The position numbers and the translations under genes were made by a program. 64,000 nt of DNA. Source: Skermania sp. ID1734 (GTDB lineage: Bacteria; Actinomycetota; Actinomycetes; Mycobacteriales; Mycobacteriaceae). Shown here one piece after another: positions 7,643-16,307 of this stretch (its first letter is position 1; the number at the start of each line of letters is the position of its first letter). The notes under the pieces are model-generated. The model saw nothing but the letters and a program-made list of their open reading frames with translations, had not been told where the DNA came from and did not search any database. The stretch is from positions 1 through 64,000 of the forward strand of contig NZ_VLIY01000004.1 in assembly GCF_007489285.1 (NCBI RefSeq), in the 5' to 3' direction.

Positions 7643-10471
7643 TCAGGTACTCGCTTTGCGCGGGGCTGCCTTCTTTGCGGTCGCCTTCTTAGCGGCGGTC
7701 TTCTTCGCTGCCGTCTTCTTAGCCGGAGCCTTCTTGGCGGCCTTCTTCGCCGACTTGCGCTGCACCGGCCCGCGCGCGCGCCGATCGGCCAGCAACTCCG
7801 ACGCGCGCTCGTCGGTGATCGACTCGACCTCGTCGCCCTTGCGCAGGCTCGCGTTGGTCTCGCCGTCGGTGACGTACGGGCCGAACCGGCCGTCCTTGAT
7901 CACCATCGGCTTGCCGCTGACCGGGTCGGTACCGAGCTCGCGTAACGGCGCGGTGGACGCCGCCTGCCGACCGCGCCGCTTGGGCTCGGCATAGATCTTC
8001 AACGCCTCGTCCAGCGTGACCGTGAAGATCTGTTCCTCACGCTCCAGCGACCGCGAATCCGTGCCCTTCTTCAAATATGGTCCGTAGCGGCCGTTTTGGG
8101 CGGTGATCTCTTCCTTGGACTCCGGGTCGACACCGACCACGCGCGGCAGCGACAGCAGCTTCAACGCGTCATCAAGTGTCACCGTCGCCAAATCCATTGA
8201 CTTGAACAGTGATCCGGTACGCGGCTTTACCTTCGTCTTCTTGGTCGACTCGACCTCAGCCTCGGGGATCACCTCGGTGACATACGGGCCGAATCTGCCT
8301 TCCTTGGCGACGATTTCGCGACCGGTGTCCGGGTCGATACCAAGCACCCGACCCTCCTGCGGTGTGGCAAAAAGCTTTTCGGCCACCTCGGCGGTCAGCT
8401 CGTCCGGCGGCAAATCGTCGGGCAGGTTGGCCCGCTGCGAAATTGCATCGCCGTCGGGATCATCCGGGTTCGCCACCATGCGTTCCAGATAAGGACCGAA
8501 CCGTCCGACCCGGACCACCACATCCCGGCCTTCGCTGTCCTGAAACAGCTTGATGGAGTTGACTTCCCGGGCATCGATCGCCTCCAGGCGATCGCCGACC
8601 ATCTTTTTCAGACCGCCCTCGCGGGCCACCGAGCCGTCCGCTCCGTACGCGCCCCCGAAATAAAAGCTGGACAACCAGTTTTCGCGCTGCTCATGACCGC
8701 CGGCGATCTCGTCGAGGTCGTTCTCCATGGCGGCGGTGAAGTCGTAGTCGACCAGTCGGCCGAAATGCGCTTCCAGCAGACCGACTACCGCGAACGCCAC
8801 CCAGGACGGCACCAATGCGCTGCCGCGCTTGTATACGTAGCCGCGGTCGAGAATCGTCTTGATGATCGACGCGTAGGTCGACGGCCGACCGATGCCCATG
8901 TCCTCGAGCGCCTTGATCAACGACGCCTCGGTGTACCGCGCCGGCGGGTTGGTGGTGTGACCATCCGGGTCCAGGTCCGTGGCCGTGACGCGGTGGCCTT
9001 CCTCGAGCGCCGGCAGCCGCATCTCGGCGTCGTCGGATTGGCCGCCGGCCAACTCGTCGACGCTCTCCACATACGCCTTCAAGAAACCGGGGAACGTGAT
9101 GGTGCGGCCGGACGCGGAGAAGACACACTCCGCACCATTGCTCGCGGTGCCCGCGATACGCAGGGTCAGCGTCGTTCCGCGCGCGTCGGCCATCTGCGAG
9201 GCCACCGTGCGCTGCCAGATCAGCTCGTAGAGCCGGAACTCGTCGAGATCCAGTGCCGATCGCAACTGACCAGGTGTCGCGAAGACGTCCCCGGCGGGCC
9301 GGATCGCCTCGTGCGCTTCTTGGGCGTTTTTCACCTTGCGGGTGTACTGCCGCGGCGTGGGATGCACGTAATCGGGGCCGTACAACTCGCTTGCCTGGTT
9401 GCGTGCCGCCGCGATCGCCGACTGCGACAGCGTGGTCGAGTCGGTACGCATATAGGTGATGTAGCCGTTCTCGTACAGCCGTTGCGCGATGCGCATGGTG
9501 CGCTCGGAGGAGAACCGCAGCTTGCGCCCAGCCTCCTGCTGCAGCGTCGACGTCATGAACGGCGCATACGGCTTGCGGGTGTACGGCTTGGACTCGGCCG
9601 AGACGACCGTGAGTTCGGCGCCCTGCAATGCGTCGGCGAGGCGCCGGGCGGCTGCCTCGTCGAGCACGGTCACGGCGTCGGCCTTCAATTGCCCGTTGGA
9701 GTCGAAGTCGCGTCCGGTTGCCACCCGGGATCCGTCGACATTGACCAGTCGTGCGCCAAACGTCCGGGGGCTCGCCTTCTCGCCGGCATCGAGCGTCGCC
9801 GAGATGTCCCAGTACTCCGCCGACCGGAACGCCATCCGTTCCCGTTCGCGCTGGACGACGATGCGAGTAGCGACCGACTGAACCCGGCCCGCCGACAGCT
9901 TCGGCATGACCTTCTTCCACAGCACGGGGCTGACCTCATAGCCGTACAGGCGGTCGAGGATGCGACGGGTTTCCTGGGCGTCGACCAGATTGTTGTCGAG
10001 GTCGCGGGTCTCCCGGGCGGCCGCGAGGATGGCCGGCTCGGTGATCTCGTGGAAGACCATCCGACGGACCGGCACCTTGGGCTTGAGCGTCTCGAGCAGG
10101 TGCCAGGCGATGGCCTCGCCCTCACGGTCGGGGTCGGTGGCCAGGAACAACTCGTCGGCATCTTTGAGCAGCGCCTTGAGCTCGGAGACCTTGGCCTTCT
10201 TGTCCGGGTTGATCACATACAGCGGTTCGAAGTCGTGGTCGACATCCACGCCGAGGCGGGCCCAGGGCTCGCCCTTATATTTGGCCGGCACGTCGGCGGC
10301 GCCGCGCGGCAAGTCCCGGATGTGGCCGACAGATGCCTCGACGGTGTAACCCCGGCCGAGGTAGGGCGCGATCTTGCGCGCTTTGGTCGGCGACTCGACA
10401 ATGACGAGCCGCCGCATGCCGCGTCCGCCGTCCGACGCCGCATCAGCCGCATTCTTATCGCGTGTGGCCAC
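7643..10471 (-). CDS. topA: DNA topoisomerase I
   Basis: Type IA topoisomerase of 942 residues that relaxes negative supercoils. The Toprim domain at the N-terminus shows Glu in VIVESPTKA (about 26) and the DPDREGE triad (113-119). The active-site tyrosine is Tyr340 in GYITYMRTDST. The C-terminal third holds repeats typical of actinobacterial enzymes (RFGPYV, RYGPYLKKG, each near GVDP or GTDP motifs) instead of zinc fingers, followed by a Lys/Ala-rich tail (KKAAKKAPAKK) that helps processivity in relatives. Its place matches Rv3646c. Confidence 0.96.
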   Translation of the reverse strand: MATRDKNAADAASDGGRGMRRLVIVESPTKARKIAPYLGRGYTVEASVGHIRDLPRGAADVPAKYKGEPWARLGVDVDHDFEPLYVINPDKKAKVSELKALLKDADELFLATDPDREGEAIAWHLLETLKPKVPVRRMVFHEITEPAILAAARETRDLDNNLVDAQETRRILDRLYGYEVSPVLWKKVMPKLSAGRVQSVATRIVVQRERERMAFRSAEYWDISATLDAGEKASPRTFGARLVNVDGSRVATGRDFDSNGQLKADAVTVLDEAAARRLADALQGAELTVVSAESKPYTRKPYAPFMTSTLQQEAGRKLRFSSERTMRIAQRLYENGYITYMRTDSTTLSQSAIAAARNQASELYGPDYVHPTPRQYTRKVKNAQEAHEAIRPAGDVFATPGQLRSALDLDEFRLYELIWQRTVASQMADARGTTLTLRIAGTASNGAECVFSASGRTITFPGFLKAYVESVDELAGGQSDDAEMRLPALEEGHRVTATDLDPDGHTTNPPARYTEASLIKALEDMGIGRPSTYASIIKTILDRGYVYKRGSALVPSWVAFAVVGLLEAHFGRLVDYDFTAAMENDLDEIAGGHEQRENWLSSFYFGGAYGADGSVAREGGLKKMVGDRLEAIDAREVNSIKLFQDSEGRDVVVRVGRFGPYLERMVANPDDPDGDAISQRANLPDDLPPDELTAEVAEKLFATPQEGRVLGIDPDTGREIVAKEGRFGPYVTEVIPEAEVESTKKTKVKPRTGSLFKSMDLATVTLDDALKLLSLPRVVGVDPESKEEITAQNGRYGPYLKKGTDSRSLEREEQIFTVTLDEALKIYAEPKRRGRQAASTAPLRELGTDPVSGKPMVIKDGRFGPYVTDGETNASLRKGDEVESITDERASELLADRRARGPVQRKSAKKAAKKAPAKKTAAKKTAAKKATAKKAAPRKAST

Positions 10472-10561
10472 GTGCTGGATGCACCTTTCTCATTACTTCC
10501 GCGCCGCCCGATGACATGCGAGATCTTCGCCGTCAGCGCCGACACGGCCCTTCACAGACCG

Positions 10562-10567
10562 GTTATA
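10562..10567 (-). promoter_or_regulatory. Possible -10 element of topA
   Basis: On the minus strand TATAAC occurs about 90 bases before the topA start, in the 167-base spacer. No good -35 hexamer is seen at 16-19 bases. The remainder of the spacer shows no other clear signal. Confidence 0.3.
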
Positions 10568-10638
10568 CACAAGTCCGCCGCGTAACAGCGTGACACATGA
10601 CGTCCGAATAGCCGCAGTTGAAGTCCACAGATACCCGG

Positions 10639-11256
10639 TTACGCCCCCGGCCAACCCGCTGCGATGTCGACATCAGCAGGAGCGTCGCCGATGGTTTCGG
10701 CAAGTCGAGTCATCCGGCGATGACCGCCAATCCGCAAACTCGGGTGGGTACCACGGGTGCCGACGAGCATCGGCGCGATCCCGATCCGAAGCAGCGCCTG
10801 AGCCAGCCGCCCGTGGGTGTCTGGGGCGTGCGGATCGAGCCGTAGCACGAAGCGATCCGGTTGCCCTTCGGCGTTGACACCTTCGCCAAAACCGCACGCC
10901 AACGCCCAGATTCTGAGCGCCCTGGGACCGGGTGTCCAGTCCGCCGGCACGGCCTTCACCGCGCCGCGGGTCCATTGCGTGGCGAGGGCGACAAGTTCGG
11001 CCACCGGCGCCGTCCGCACCAGCGGATGACCCTCTTCGGAGTACAGGATTTCCGGCTCGATTCCGCATTGCGCGATGTCAGCGGCGATGGCTCGGGCCCG
11101 CCACGCCGCGTCGACCACCACCGATATCCGGGCCGCTGTGCCGGAGATCACCGCCTGCCCGACACCGGCGAGCAGACCGCTCAGGTCGGAAACGGTGGGC
11201 TGCGTCACCTCCGCCGAGAAGAAAGAGAGCTGTCCCACGCGAGGACCGTAGGTCAC
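10639..11256 (-). CDS. Conserved actinobacterial protein, Rv3647c-like
   Basis: This 205-residue protein has no recognised catalytic motif. Its place between cspA and topA matches Rv3647c of M. tuberculosis, a conserved hypothetical protein. The N-terminal part has a segment ISVVVDAAWRARAIAADI and the C-terminal part contains DRFVLRLDPHAPDTHG and GTRGTHPSLRIGGHRR, which look like conserved blocks of a soluble protein. No signal peptide or membrane span is seen. Function unknown. Confidence 0.75.
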   Translation of the reverse strand: MTYGPRVGQLSFFSAEVTQPTVSDLSGLLAGVGQAVISGTAARISVVVDAAWRARAIAADIAQCGIEPEILYSEEGHPLVRTAPVAELVALATQWTRGAVKAVPADWTPGPRALRIWALACGFGEGVNAEGQPDRFVLRLDPHAPDTHGRLAQALLRIGIAPMLVGTRGTHPSLRIGGHRRMTRLAETIGDAPADVDIAAGWPGA

Positions 11257-11383
11257 CGCAGTACCTCCAGCCGCCTCGCCCCCGCGTGTTCGAATAGCAC
11301 TCGTCCCCCGAACCTGTGCGGAACGGGGGACGAGAATGCCAGTGCGTCGACTCTGACGCTCGCCATTCTTGGCGATATTCCAA

Positions 11384-11587
11384 TCAGAGTGCGCGCACGC
11401 CGGTGGCCTGCGGCCCCTTCGTGCCCTGGCCTACCTCGAATTCCACGCGCTGGTTCTCCTCCAGCGTGCGGAAGCCGCTGCCCTGGATTTCGGAGTAGTG
11501 CACGAAGACGTCGGCGGAGCCGTCTTCCGGCGCGATGAAGCCGAAGCCCTTCTCCGCGTTGAACCACTTCACAGTTCCCTGTGCCAT
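11384..11587 (-). CDS. cspA: Cold-shock protein CspA
   Basis: This 67-residue single-stranded nucleic-acid chaperone of the cold-shock domain family carries both RNA-binding motifs, KGFGFI near residue 14 and VFVHY near 27. It starts [13 protein letters not shown], typical of the family, and the length is standard. AGAAGGAA lies just upstream of the ATG. The upstream spacer to the next gene is about 260 bases, and some of it may be the long untranslated leader usual for csp genes. The locus corresponds to Rv3648c. Confidence 0.95.
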   Translation of the reverse strand: MAQGTVKWFNAEKGFGFIAPEDGSADVFVHYSEIQGSGFRTLEENQRVEFEVGQGTKGPQATGVRAL

Positions 11588-11847
11588 GCTTTTCCTTCTC
11601 TTTCAAACGGACGGCGGAGGAGACTGTCTTTCCGCCGGGTCCGCAACAACACCCAGAAGCTGCGACCAGGAGTCAGTCAATCATGAGAATCGTTGAGGCA
11701 ACAGAGGCACAGCAAACAATTCGATAAAAAGTTGATCTTGCGAAAGAGCAGGTGAACGGGGTGCGACCGTTTGTGAACGCCAAGTTGGTTTATTGCCCGT
11801 AACCCAACTCCGGATCACCCGAATCGGGCCTCATCGAGTCGATCCGA

Positions 11848-12942
11848 TCAGACCGGCACCAGACCGACGTCGGCGCAGCCCGCGCGCAGGGTGTCGAAGC
11901 CGAATGCGGCAACGGGTCCGACGACGCCGGCGACCGAGGCGCCGTGCTGCTGAAGTTGTTGCGCCGCCCAGGCGATGAGTTCGCCGGTGAGGCTGTAGGA
12001 ACTCGGCCCTTCGACGTGAACTTCGGCCAGTGGTGCGCTGTCGGAGGATGCCACGGCCGCGACGTGCGTGCGCGTGCGGGCGCGTTCGGCGGCGTCTGGT
12101 CCACCGGGCGGCCCGACCAAGGGGCGAGTGGTGACATCGACCAGCTTTCGTCCGAACGGAATTCGGGTAGCCGCCGCCGACAGCGCCGACATCGCGCTGA
12201 TGGGCCGACTTAACGACGGGAACCACCCGTTATAGACGGTGACCGAATCGAGCGCGGGGAATTCCTCGGGGAGAAACAGCACTTCGGTGCCGGATACCAG
12301 GAAGGCGTTGCGACGTTGCCCGCGGACCGTGAAGCTGTGCACCTCAGATGCGGTGCGTCGCTCGACGAGTCGGTGCTGGTGCCACAACAGCGAGGGGAGC
12401 GTGAGTCCGTCGCGCATGGTCGTGCGGGTGCCCTGGCTGAGGCCGCGCCACAGCGGGCCGGTGGCAAAGTAGCCGACGTCGATCGAACGCACGGCGACTC
12501 CTGCTTGCCGCACCGCAAGCGTCGCCGCGAGGATCCCGGGCACATAGTCGTAGCCGAATGCGGGCAGCATGAGAGAGCCGGTTTCGCGCGCTCGCTCGTG
12601 CAGGTCCCGGCGCAAGTCAGCCACGAATCCGACTTCGCCGGTGGTGTCGATGTAGTGCGCGCCGGAGTCGGCTGCCGCCCGGGCGACGTTGTGGCCGAAT
12701 CGTTCGAACGGCCCGACTGTGGTGATGAGGACGTCGCCGCTGTGCACCAGCTTCGCGAGCTGCGCGGCATCGGTGACGTCAGCTACGGCACACTCCAGAT
12801 CGCCGTGGCGTTCGGCGATCGCTGCCAGCGCGTTCCGGTTGCGACCAGCCAGCACCGGCGTCAGGCCGCGGTCGAGCAGCGCGTCCAAGACGAGGCCACC
12901 GGTGTAACCGGTCGCGCCGAGCAACACGATCCGTGCAGTCAT
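11848..12942 (-). CDS. Saccharopine dehydrogenase-like / trans-acting enoyl reductase family protein
   Basis: This NAD(P)-binding protein of 364 residues has an N-terminal Rossmann motif GATGYTGGLV (residues 9-18) and the family signature TTVGPFERFG (near 78) and DTTGEVGFV (near 98). Proteins of this family in mycobacteria include the trans-acting enoyl reductase Rv2953, and others reduce lipid intermediates; the substrate here is not known. It is preceded by a small ORF with its own ribosome binding site and a consensus-like promoter. The gene is not in the corresponding M. tuberculosis order, so it looks like an insertion between cspA and the helicase gene. Confidence 0.8.
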   Translation of the reverse strand: MTARIVLLGATGYTGGLVLDALLDRGLTPVLAGRNRNALAAIAERHGDLECAVADVTDAAQLAKLVHSGDVLITTVGPFERFGHNVARAAADSGAHYIDTTGEVGFVADLRRDLHERARETGSLMLPAFGYDYVPGILAATLAVRQAGVAVRSIDVGYFATGPLWRGLSQGTRTTMRDGLTLPSLLWHQHRLVERRTASEVHSFTVRGQRRNAFLVSGTEVLFLPEEFPALDSVTVYNGWFPSLSRPISAMSALSAAATRIPFGRKLVDVTTRPLVGPPGGPDAAERARTRTHVAAVASSDSAPLAEVHVEGPSSYSLTGELIAWAAQQLQQHGASVAGVVGPVAAFGFDTLRAGCADVGLVPV

Positions 12943-12948
12943 CGGGAA

Positions 12949-13020
12949 TCAACGCCCTTCGTGAACTTCGATATGACGGTGCGGGTGGCCGCGCCGGATC
13001 CGGTGCGCGATGCAGTTCAT
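12949..13020 (-). CDS. Small Arg/His-rich upstream ORF (23 codons)
   Basis: On the minus strand ATG follows AAGGA by about 7 bases and opens 23 codons ending in TGA, 6 bases before the reductase ATG. The peptide begins MNCIAHRIRRGHPHRHIEV and contains five His, six Arg and one Cys. The strong ribosome binding site belongs to this small ORF; the reductase itself has none of comparable quality, so translation is probably coupled. It may be a leader peptide, a small metal-binding protein or an accidental ORF. Confidence 0.4.
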   Translation of the reverse strand: MNCIAHRIRRGHPHRHIEVHEGR

Positions 13021-13112
13021 CGAGTCTTCCTTATTTATTTGTGCCCAGGCCGAGCAATCGTCGAAACGTATGCGGCGGCGCTCAGCGGCCGTCATCTGCG
13101 GTGCTCGCAAGA

Positions 13113-13141
13113 AGGATAGAAGTTCAAGTTAACGCTGTCAA
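13113..13141 (-). promoter_or_regulatory. Consensus-like promoter of the small ORF and reductase gene
   Basis: On the minus strand TTGACA is followed after 17 bases by TATCCT, close to the primary sigma consensus. The -35 lies in GTTGACAGCGTTAAC, an imperfect palindrome that could bind a TetR-type repressor. The predicted start is near 13105, giving a leader of about 85 bases before the small ORF. Confidence 0.55.
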
Positions 13142-13176
13142 CATATAGGCGGCATTGCGCAAGGTCGGCCCAGCGC

Positions 13177-13569
13177 TTACAGCACGGATCTGACGTCGGT
13201 ATGCACGAAGTCGTCGCCCTTGTACAGCAATGGCTTTCGTTCGACGGTGGCCAGCGCGTACGCAAAACAGTCACCAAAGTTCAGCCGTGCCGGGTGGCCA
13301 CTTCCCTTGCCAAAGTCTCGGTATGCACGTCGGGCCACCCGAGCGTGCTCCAGCGATACCGGTACCAATTGAATCTGCCAGACTTCGATCAACTCACCGA
13401 ATCGCCGCGGAACTACCGGGTCTGAGTGCCGGTCCACCTTGACAGCGACTTCCAAGTGGTTGACCACCGACATCGACGTCTCCGTCGACGAGGTCAAGAC
13501 TTCGGCGAACCTCCGGCGTTCCGGCTCGTTCAGCAGAATGGCGAGAATCGCCGAGGCATCGACGATCAC
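13177..13569 (-). CDS. vapC: VapC-type PIN-domain ribonuclease toxin
   Basis: This 130-residue PIN-domain toxin, predicted to cut RNA, shows the acidic metal site: Asp4 (IVDASA), Glu40 (VNHLEVA), Asp100 (NFGDCFAYALA) and Asp119/120 (YKGDDF). The length is typical. Its ATG overlaps the stop of the vapB gene by ATGA, so toxin synthesis depends on translation of the antitoxin. The module lies between the reductase and the helicase gene, a position where I recall none in M. tuberculosis, suggesting independent acquisition. Confidence 0.9.
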   Translation of the reverse strand: MIVDASAILAILLNEPERRRFAEVLTSSTETSMSVVNHLEVAVKVDRHSDPVVPRRFGELIEVWQIQLVPVSLEHARVARRAYRDFGKGSGHPARLNFGDCFAYALATVERKPLLYKGDDFVHTDVRSVL

Positions 13570-13841
13570 GCGGGCATCCCGGACTCGTCATAGAGGTCGT
13601 CTGCCCCGAGCGCCGCGCGGTCGGCGTCGGTCAAGCGGGCGTCGATGTCCTCGAGGATGGCGCCGACACGGCGGGTTCGATCGGGTCCTCCACCCGCCTC
13701 CCTTTCGTCAAGCTCGGCGAGCAGGCGAGCAAGAGCCTCCTCGATCACACTGGTCTGCGACCGCCCCATCCGCCGGGCTGCTTCCCGAGCAAGCGCATGA
13801 ACCCGCTCGTTTTTGATGTTCAAGCTCATGTTTTCTACCAT
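13566..13841 (-). CDS. vapB: VapB-type antitoxin (Rv0623-like)
   Basis: This 91-residue antitoxin of the Rv0623 type opens SLNIKNERVHALAREAARRM, which is typical. The N-terminal half should form the DNA-binding dimer and the acidic C-terminal half should wrap the toxin. The ATG at 13841 has GAGGAAG just before it; a second ATG lies 12 bases further in. The start codon itself lies within an inverted repeat that is probably the autoregulatory operator. Confidence 0.9.
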   Translation of the reverse strand: MVENMSLNIKNERVHALAREAARRMGRSQTSVIEEALARLLAELDEREAGGGPDRTRRVGAILEDIDARLTDADRAALGADDLYDESGMPA

Positions 13842-13868
13842 ACTTCCTCAAAATGGTAGACATCTACC
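13834..13868. promoter_or_regulatory. Three-half-site operator of vapBC
   Basis: TCTACCAT (13834-13841) and ATGGTAGA (13853-13860) form a perfect 8-base inverted repeat with an 11-base spacer, and GGTAGA-CA-TCTACC (13855-13868) forms a second palindrome sharing the middle half-site. The array overlaps the vapB start codon and a possible -10 (TACCAT on the minus strand). This fits conditional cooperativity with VapBC complexes. It may also influence the divergent helicase gene. Confidence 0.65.
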
Positions 13869-13941
13869 GCTAGCCATCCATTCGGTCTCGTCAGCAACCG
13901 GACTACCATCAACGGTCTTGAACACACGACTTTCTTTTCTC

Positions 13942-16260
13942 ATGACGCCGGCTGCCGAGCTGACCTACGGACGTTCCCTGCTCAACCGGGTGCTGGTTGG
14001 CGTGCCAGCTTCCGAAGATCCGCTCACCCACGTTGCCGATATTCCGGCGCGCGAGGCGCAATACGAACAATGGCCGGCATGGGTCGACGCGCACGTCAAA
14101 CAAGCGTTGACCGAGATCGGCATCAACGGCCCGTGGAGTCACCAGGCCCGCGCCGCGTCGCTCGCGTTTGAAGGCAGCCACGTGGTGATCGCCACCGGCA
14201 CCGCATCCGGAAAGTCGTTGGCCTACCAGTTGCCGATCCTGACGACGCTGGCCCAAGACCCGACCGCGACGGCCCTGTACCTCTCACCGACCAAGGCGCT
14301 CGGCGCCGATCAGCTGAGGGCAGTCGGTGCGCTCACGGCCGGCGGCCTCGACAACATCGCGGCCTGCCCCTACGACGGGGACACCCCGACCGAGAACCGG
14401 CAGTGGGCGCGCAATAACGCCCGCTGGATTTTCACCAATCCCGACATGGTGCACTTGGGCATCCTGCGCGCCCATACCCGCTGGAGCCGGCTGCTGCGCA
14501 ATCTGCGTTATGTGGTCATCGACGAGTGCCACCACTACCGCGGCGTGTTCGGTTCCAATGTCGCACTGGTGATCCGCCGCCTGCGCCGGATCGCCGCCCG
14601 CTACGGCGCCGACCCAGTCTTCATTCTGGCCAGCGCCACCACCGCCAACCCGGCCGGCGCTGCCAGTCGCCTCATCGGCGCCCCGTGCGCGGAGGTAACC
14701 GAAGACGGTTCACCCCACGGCTCGCGCACTGTCGCGTTGTGGGAACCGCCGCTACTCGAGCATGTCACCGGCGAGAACGGTGCGCCGGTGCGGAGGTCGG
14801 CTGGCTCGGAGGCCGCCCGCATTATGGCGGACCTGTTGGTCGAAGGCGCCCGAACGCTGACGTTCGTGCGGTCCCGCCGCGGCGCCGAGCTGACCGCGAT
14901 GTCGACCCGACGCCTGCTCGCCGAGGTCGATCCCGACCTGGTCGAGCGCGTGGCCGCGTACCGGGCCGGTTACCTGGCCGAGGACCGGCGCGCGCTCGAA
15001 GCGGCTCTCGCTGACGGCTCACTGCTGGGCGCGGCCACCACGAACGCGCTCGAACTCGGCGTCGACATCGCGGGCCTCGACGCCGTCGTCGTTGCCGGGT
15101 TCCCGGGCACCGTGGCGTCCTTCTGGCAGCAGTCCGGCCGCGCTGGCCGCGCCGGTCAGGGGGCCCTGGTGGTTCTCGTCGCCCGTGACGACCCCCTGGA
15201 CACCTATCTGGTGCACAATCCCGCCGCACTCCTGAACAAGCCGGTCGAGGCCACGGTTACCGACCCCACCAACCCGTACGTGCTTGGGCCGCAGTTGCTT
15301 TGCGCTGCGGCGGAACTCCCCTTGACCGACGAGGAAGTGCGTGGCTACGACGCCTGGGACTTACTCACCGAATTGGCCGACGAAGGCTTGATCAAGCGGC
15401 GCGGTCACGGTTGGTTCGTGGGTGCCGACGTGCATCCACACGACGCCCTGGACATCCGCGGCGGCATCGGTACCCAGATCGCGATCGTGGAATCGACCAC
15501 CGGGCGCATGCTCGGGACCAGTGACATGGGACGCGCTTACTCAACGCTGCACCGCGACGCCGTGCACATCCACCAGGGTGAGAGCTTCATCGTCGAGGAA
15601 CTCGACCTCGACAGCGGAATCGCGCTGGTGCGCAACGAAACCCCGGAGTGGACCACATCGGCCCGCGAGATCACCGATATTCGTATCGAACAGCGCCTAT
15701 CGAACGCCCATTTCGGCGACGTCGAGGTGGCGTTCGTCCGGGTTGAAGTCACCCACCAGGTGATCGGTTATCTACGCACCCTCGCCAGCGGTGAGGTGCT
15801 CGACATGGTCGATCTCGACATGCCGACCCAGACCTTGCATACCACGGCAGTGATGTACACAGCGACGCCGGAGTTGCTGCAGCGAAACGGTATTGAGCCA
15901 GAGAAATTCCCGGGTGCGTTGCACGCGGCCGAGCACGCCGCGATCGGCTTGCTGCCGCTCGTCGCCACCTGCGACCGTTGGGATATCGGCGGGGTCTCCA
16001 CGGCGCTTCATCAAGACACTGGTCTGCCAACGGTTTTCGTCTACGACGGTCATCCCGGTGGCGCAGGTTTTGCCGAGCGCGGCCATCGTGAGATCCGCGC
16101 GTGGCTGACCGCCACGAAGACCGCCGTGGAGAATTGCGAGTGCCCAGCGGGCTGCCCGTCCTGTGTGCAATCACCTAAGTGCGGCAACGGGAATCATCCC
16201 CTCGACAAAGCCGGCGCGGTTCAATTGCTCGGCGCGGTACTCGGCGAGTTGGGAACCTAG
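13942..16260 (+). CDS. DEAD/DEAH-box helicase with C-terminal zinc domain (Rv3649-like)
   Basis: This superfamily 2 helicase has 772 residues. Motif I is ATGTASGKS, motif II is IDECHHYRG, motif III is ASATT, and motif VI is QQSGRAGR. The C-terminal DUF1998-type domain ends with a four-cysteine cluster (CECPAGCPSCVQSPKCG) that binds zinc. Relatives such as mycobacterial SftH/HelY-like Rv3649 and Bacillus MrfA act in DNA repair. The ATG at 13942 gives the usual N-terminus; an upstream in-frame extension would run through the vapB operator. It is convergent with the permease gene. Confidence 0.92.
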   Translation: MTPAAELTYGRSLLNRVLVGVPASEDPLTHVADIPAREAQYEQWPAWVDAHVKQALTEIGINGPWSHQARAASLAFEGSHVVIATGTASGKSLAYQLPILTTLAQDPTATALYLSPTKALGADQLRAVGALTAGGLDNIAACPYDGDTPTENRQWARNNARWIFTNPDMVHLGILRAHTRWSRLLRNLRYVVIDECHHYRGVFGSNVALVIRRLRRIAARYGADPVFILASATTANPAGAASRLIGAPCAEVTEDGSPHGSRTVALWEPPLLEHVTGENGAPVRRSAGSEAARIMADLLVEGARTLTFVRSRRGAELTAMSTRRLLAEVDPDLVERVAAYRAGYLAEDRRALEAALADGSLLGAATTNALELGVDIAGLDAVVVAGFPGTVASFWQQSGRAGRAGQGALVVLVARDDPLDTYLVHNPAALLNKPVEATVTDPTNPYVLGPQLLCAAAELPLTDEEVRGYDAWDLLTELADEGLIKRRGHGWFVGADVHPHDALDIRGGIGTQIAIVESTTGRMLGTSDMGRAYSTLHRDAVHIHQGESFIVEELDLDSGIALVRNETPEWTTSAREITDIRIEQRLSNAHFGDVEVAFVRVEVTHQVIGYLRTLASGEVLDMVDLDMPTQTLHTTAVMYTATPELLQRNGIEPEKFPGALHAAEHAAIGLLPLVATCDRWDIGGVSTALHQDTGLPTVFVYDGHPGGAGFAERGHREIRAWLTATKTAVENCECPAGCPSCVQSPKCGNGNHPLDKAGAVQLLGAVLGELGT

Positions 16261-16285
16261 TGCCCCGTCAACGAAGGGGCACTAG
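16257..16285. terminator. Bidirectional hairpin between helicase and permease genes
   Basis: CTAGTGCCCC and GGGGCACTAG form a perfect 10-bp stem with a 9-base loop, beginning at the helicase stop codon. It lies between two convergent genes, as expected for a shared terminator; there is no T-run. Confidence 0.65.
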
Positions 16286-16307
16286 CGCCGTTCGATGAGC
16301 GCAGACC

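Noticed and set aside
8693-10585. A 630-codon open frame on the plus strand opposite topA
   Set aside because: It is a shadow frame typical of high-GC DNA; topA on the other strand has clear motifs over its full length.
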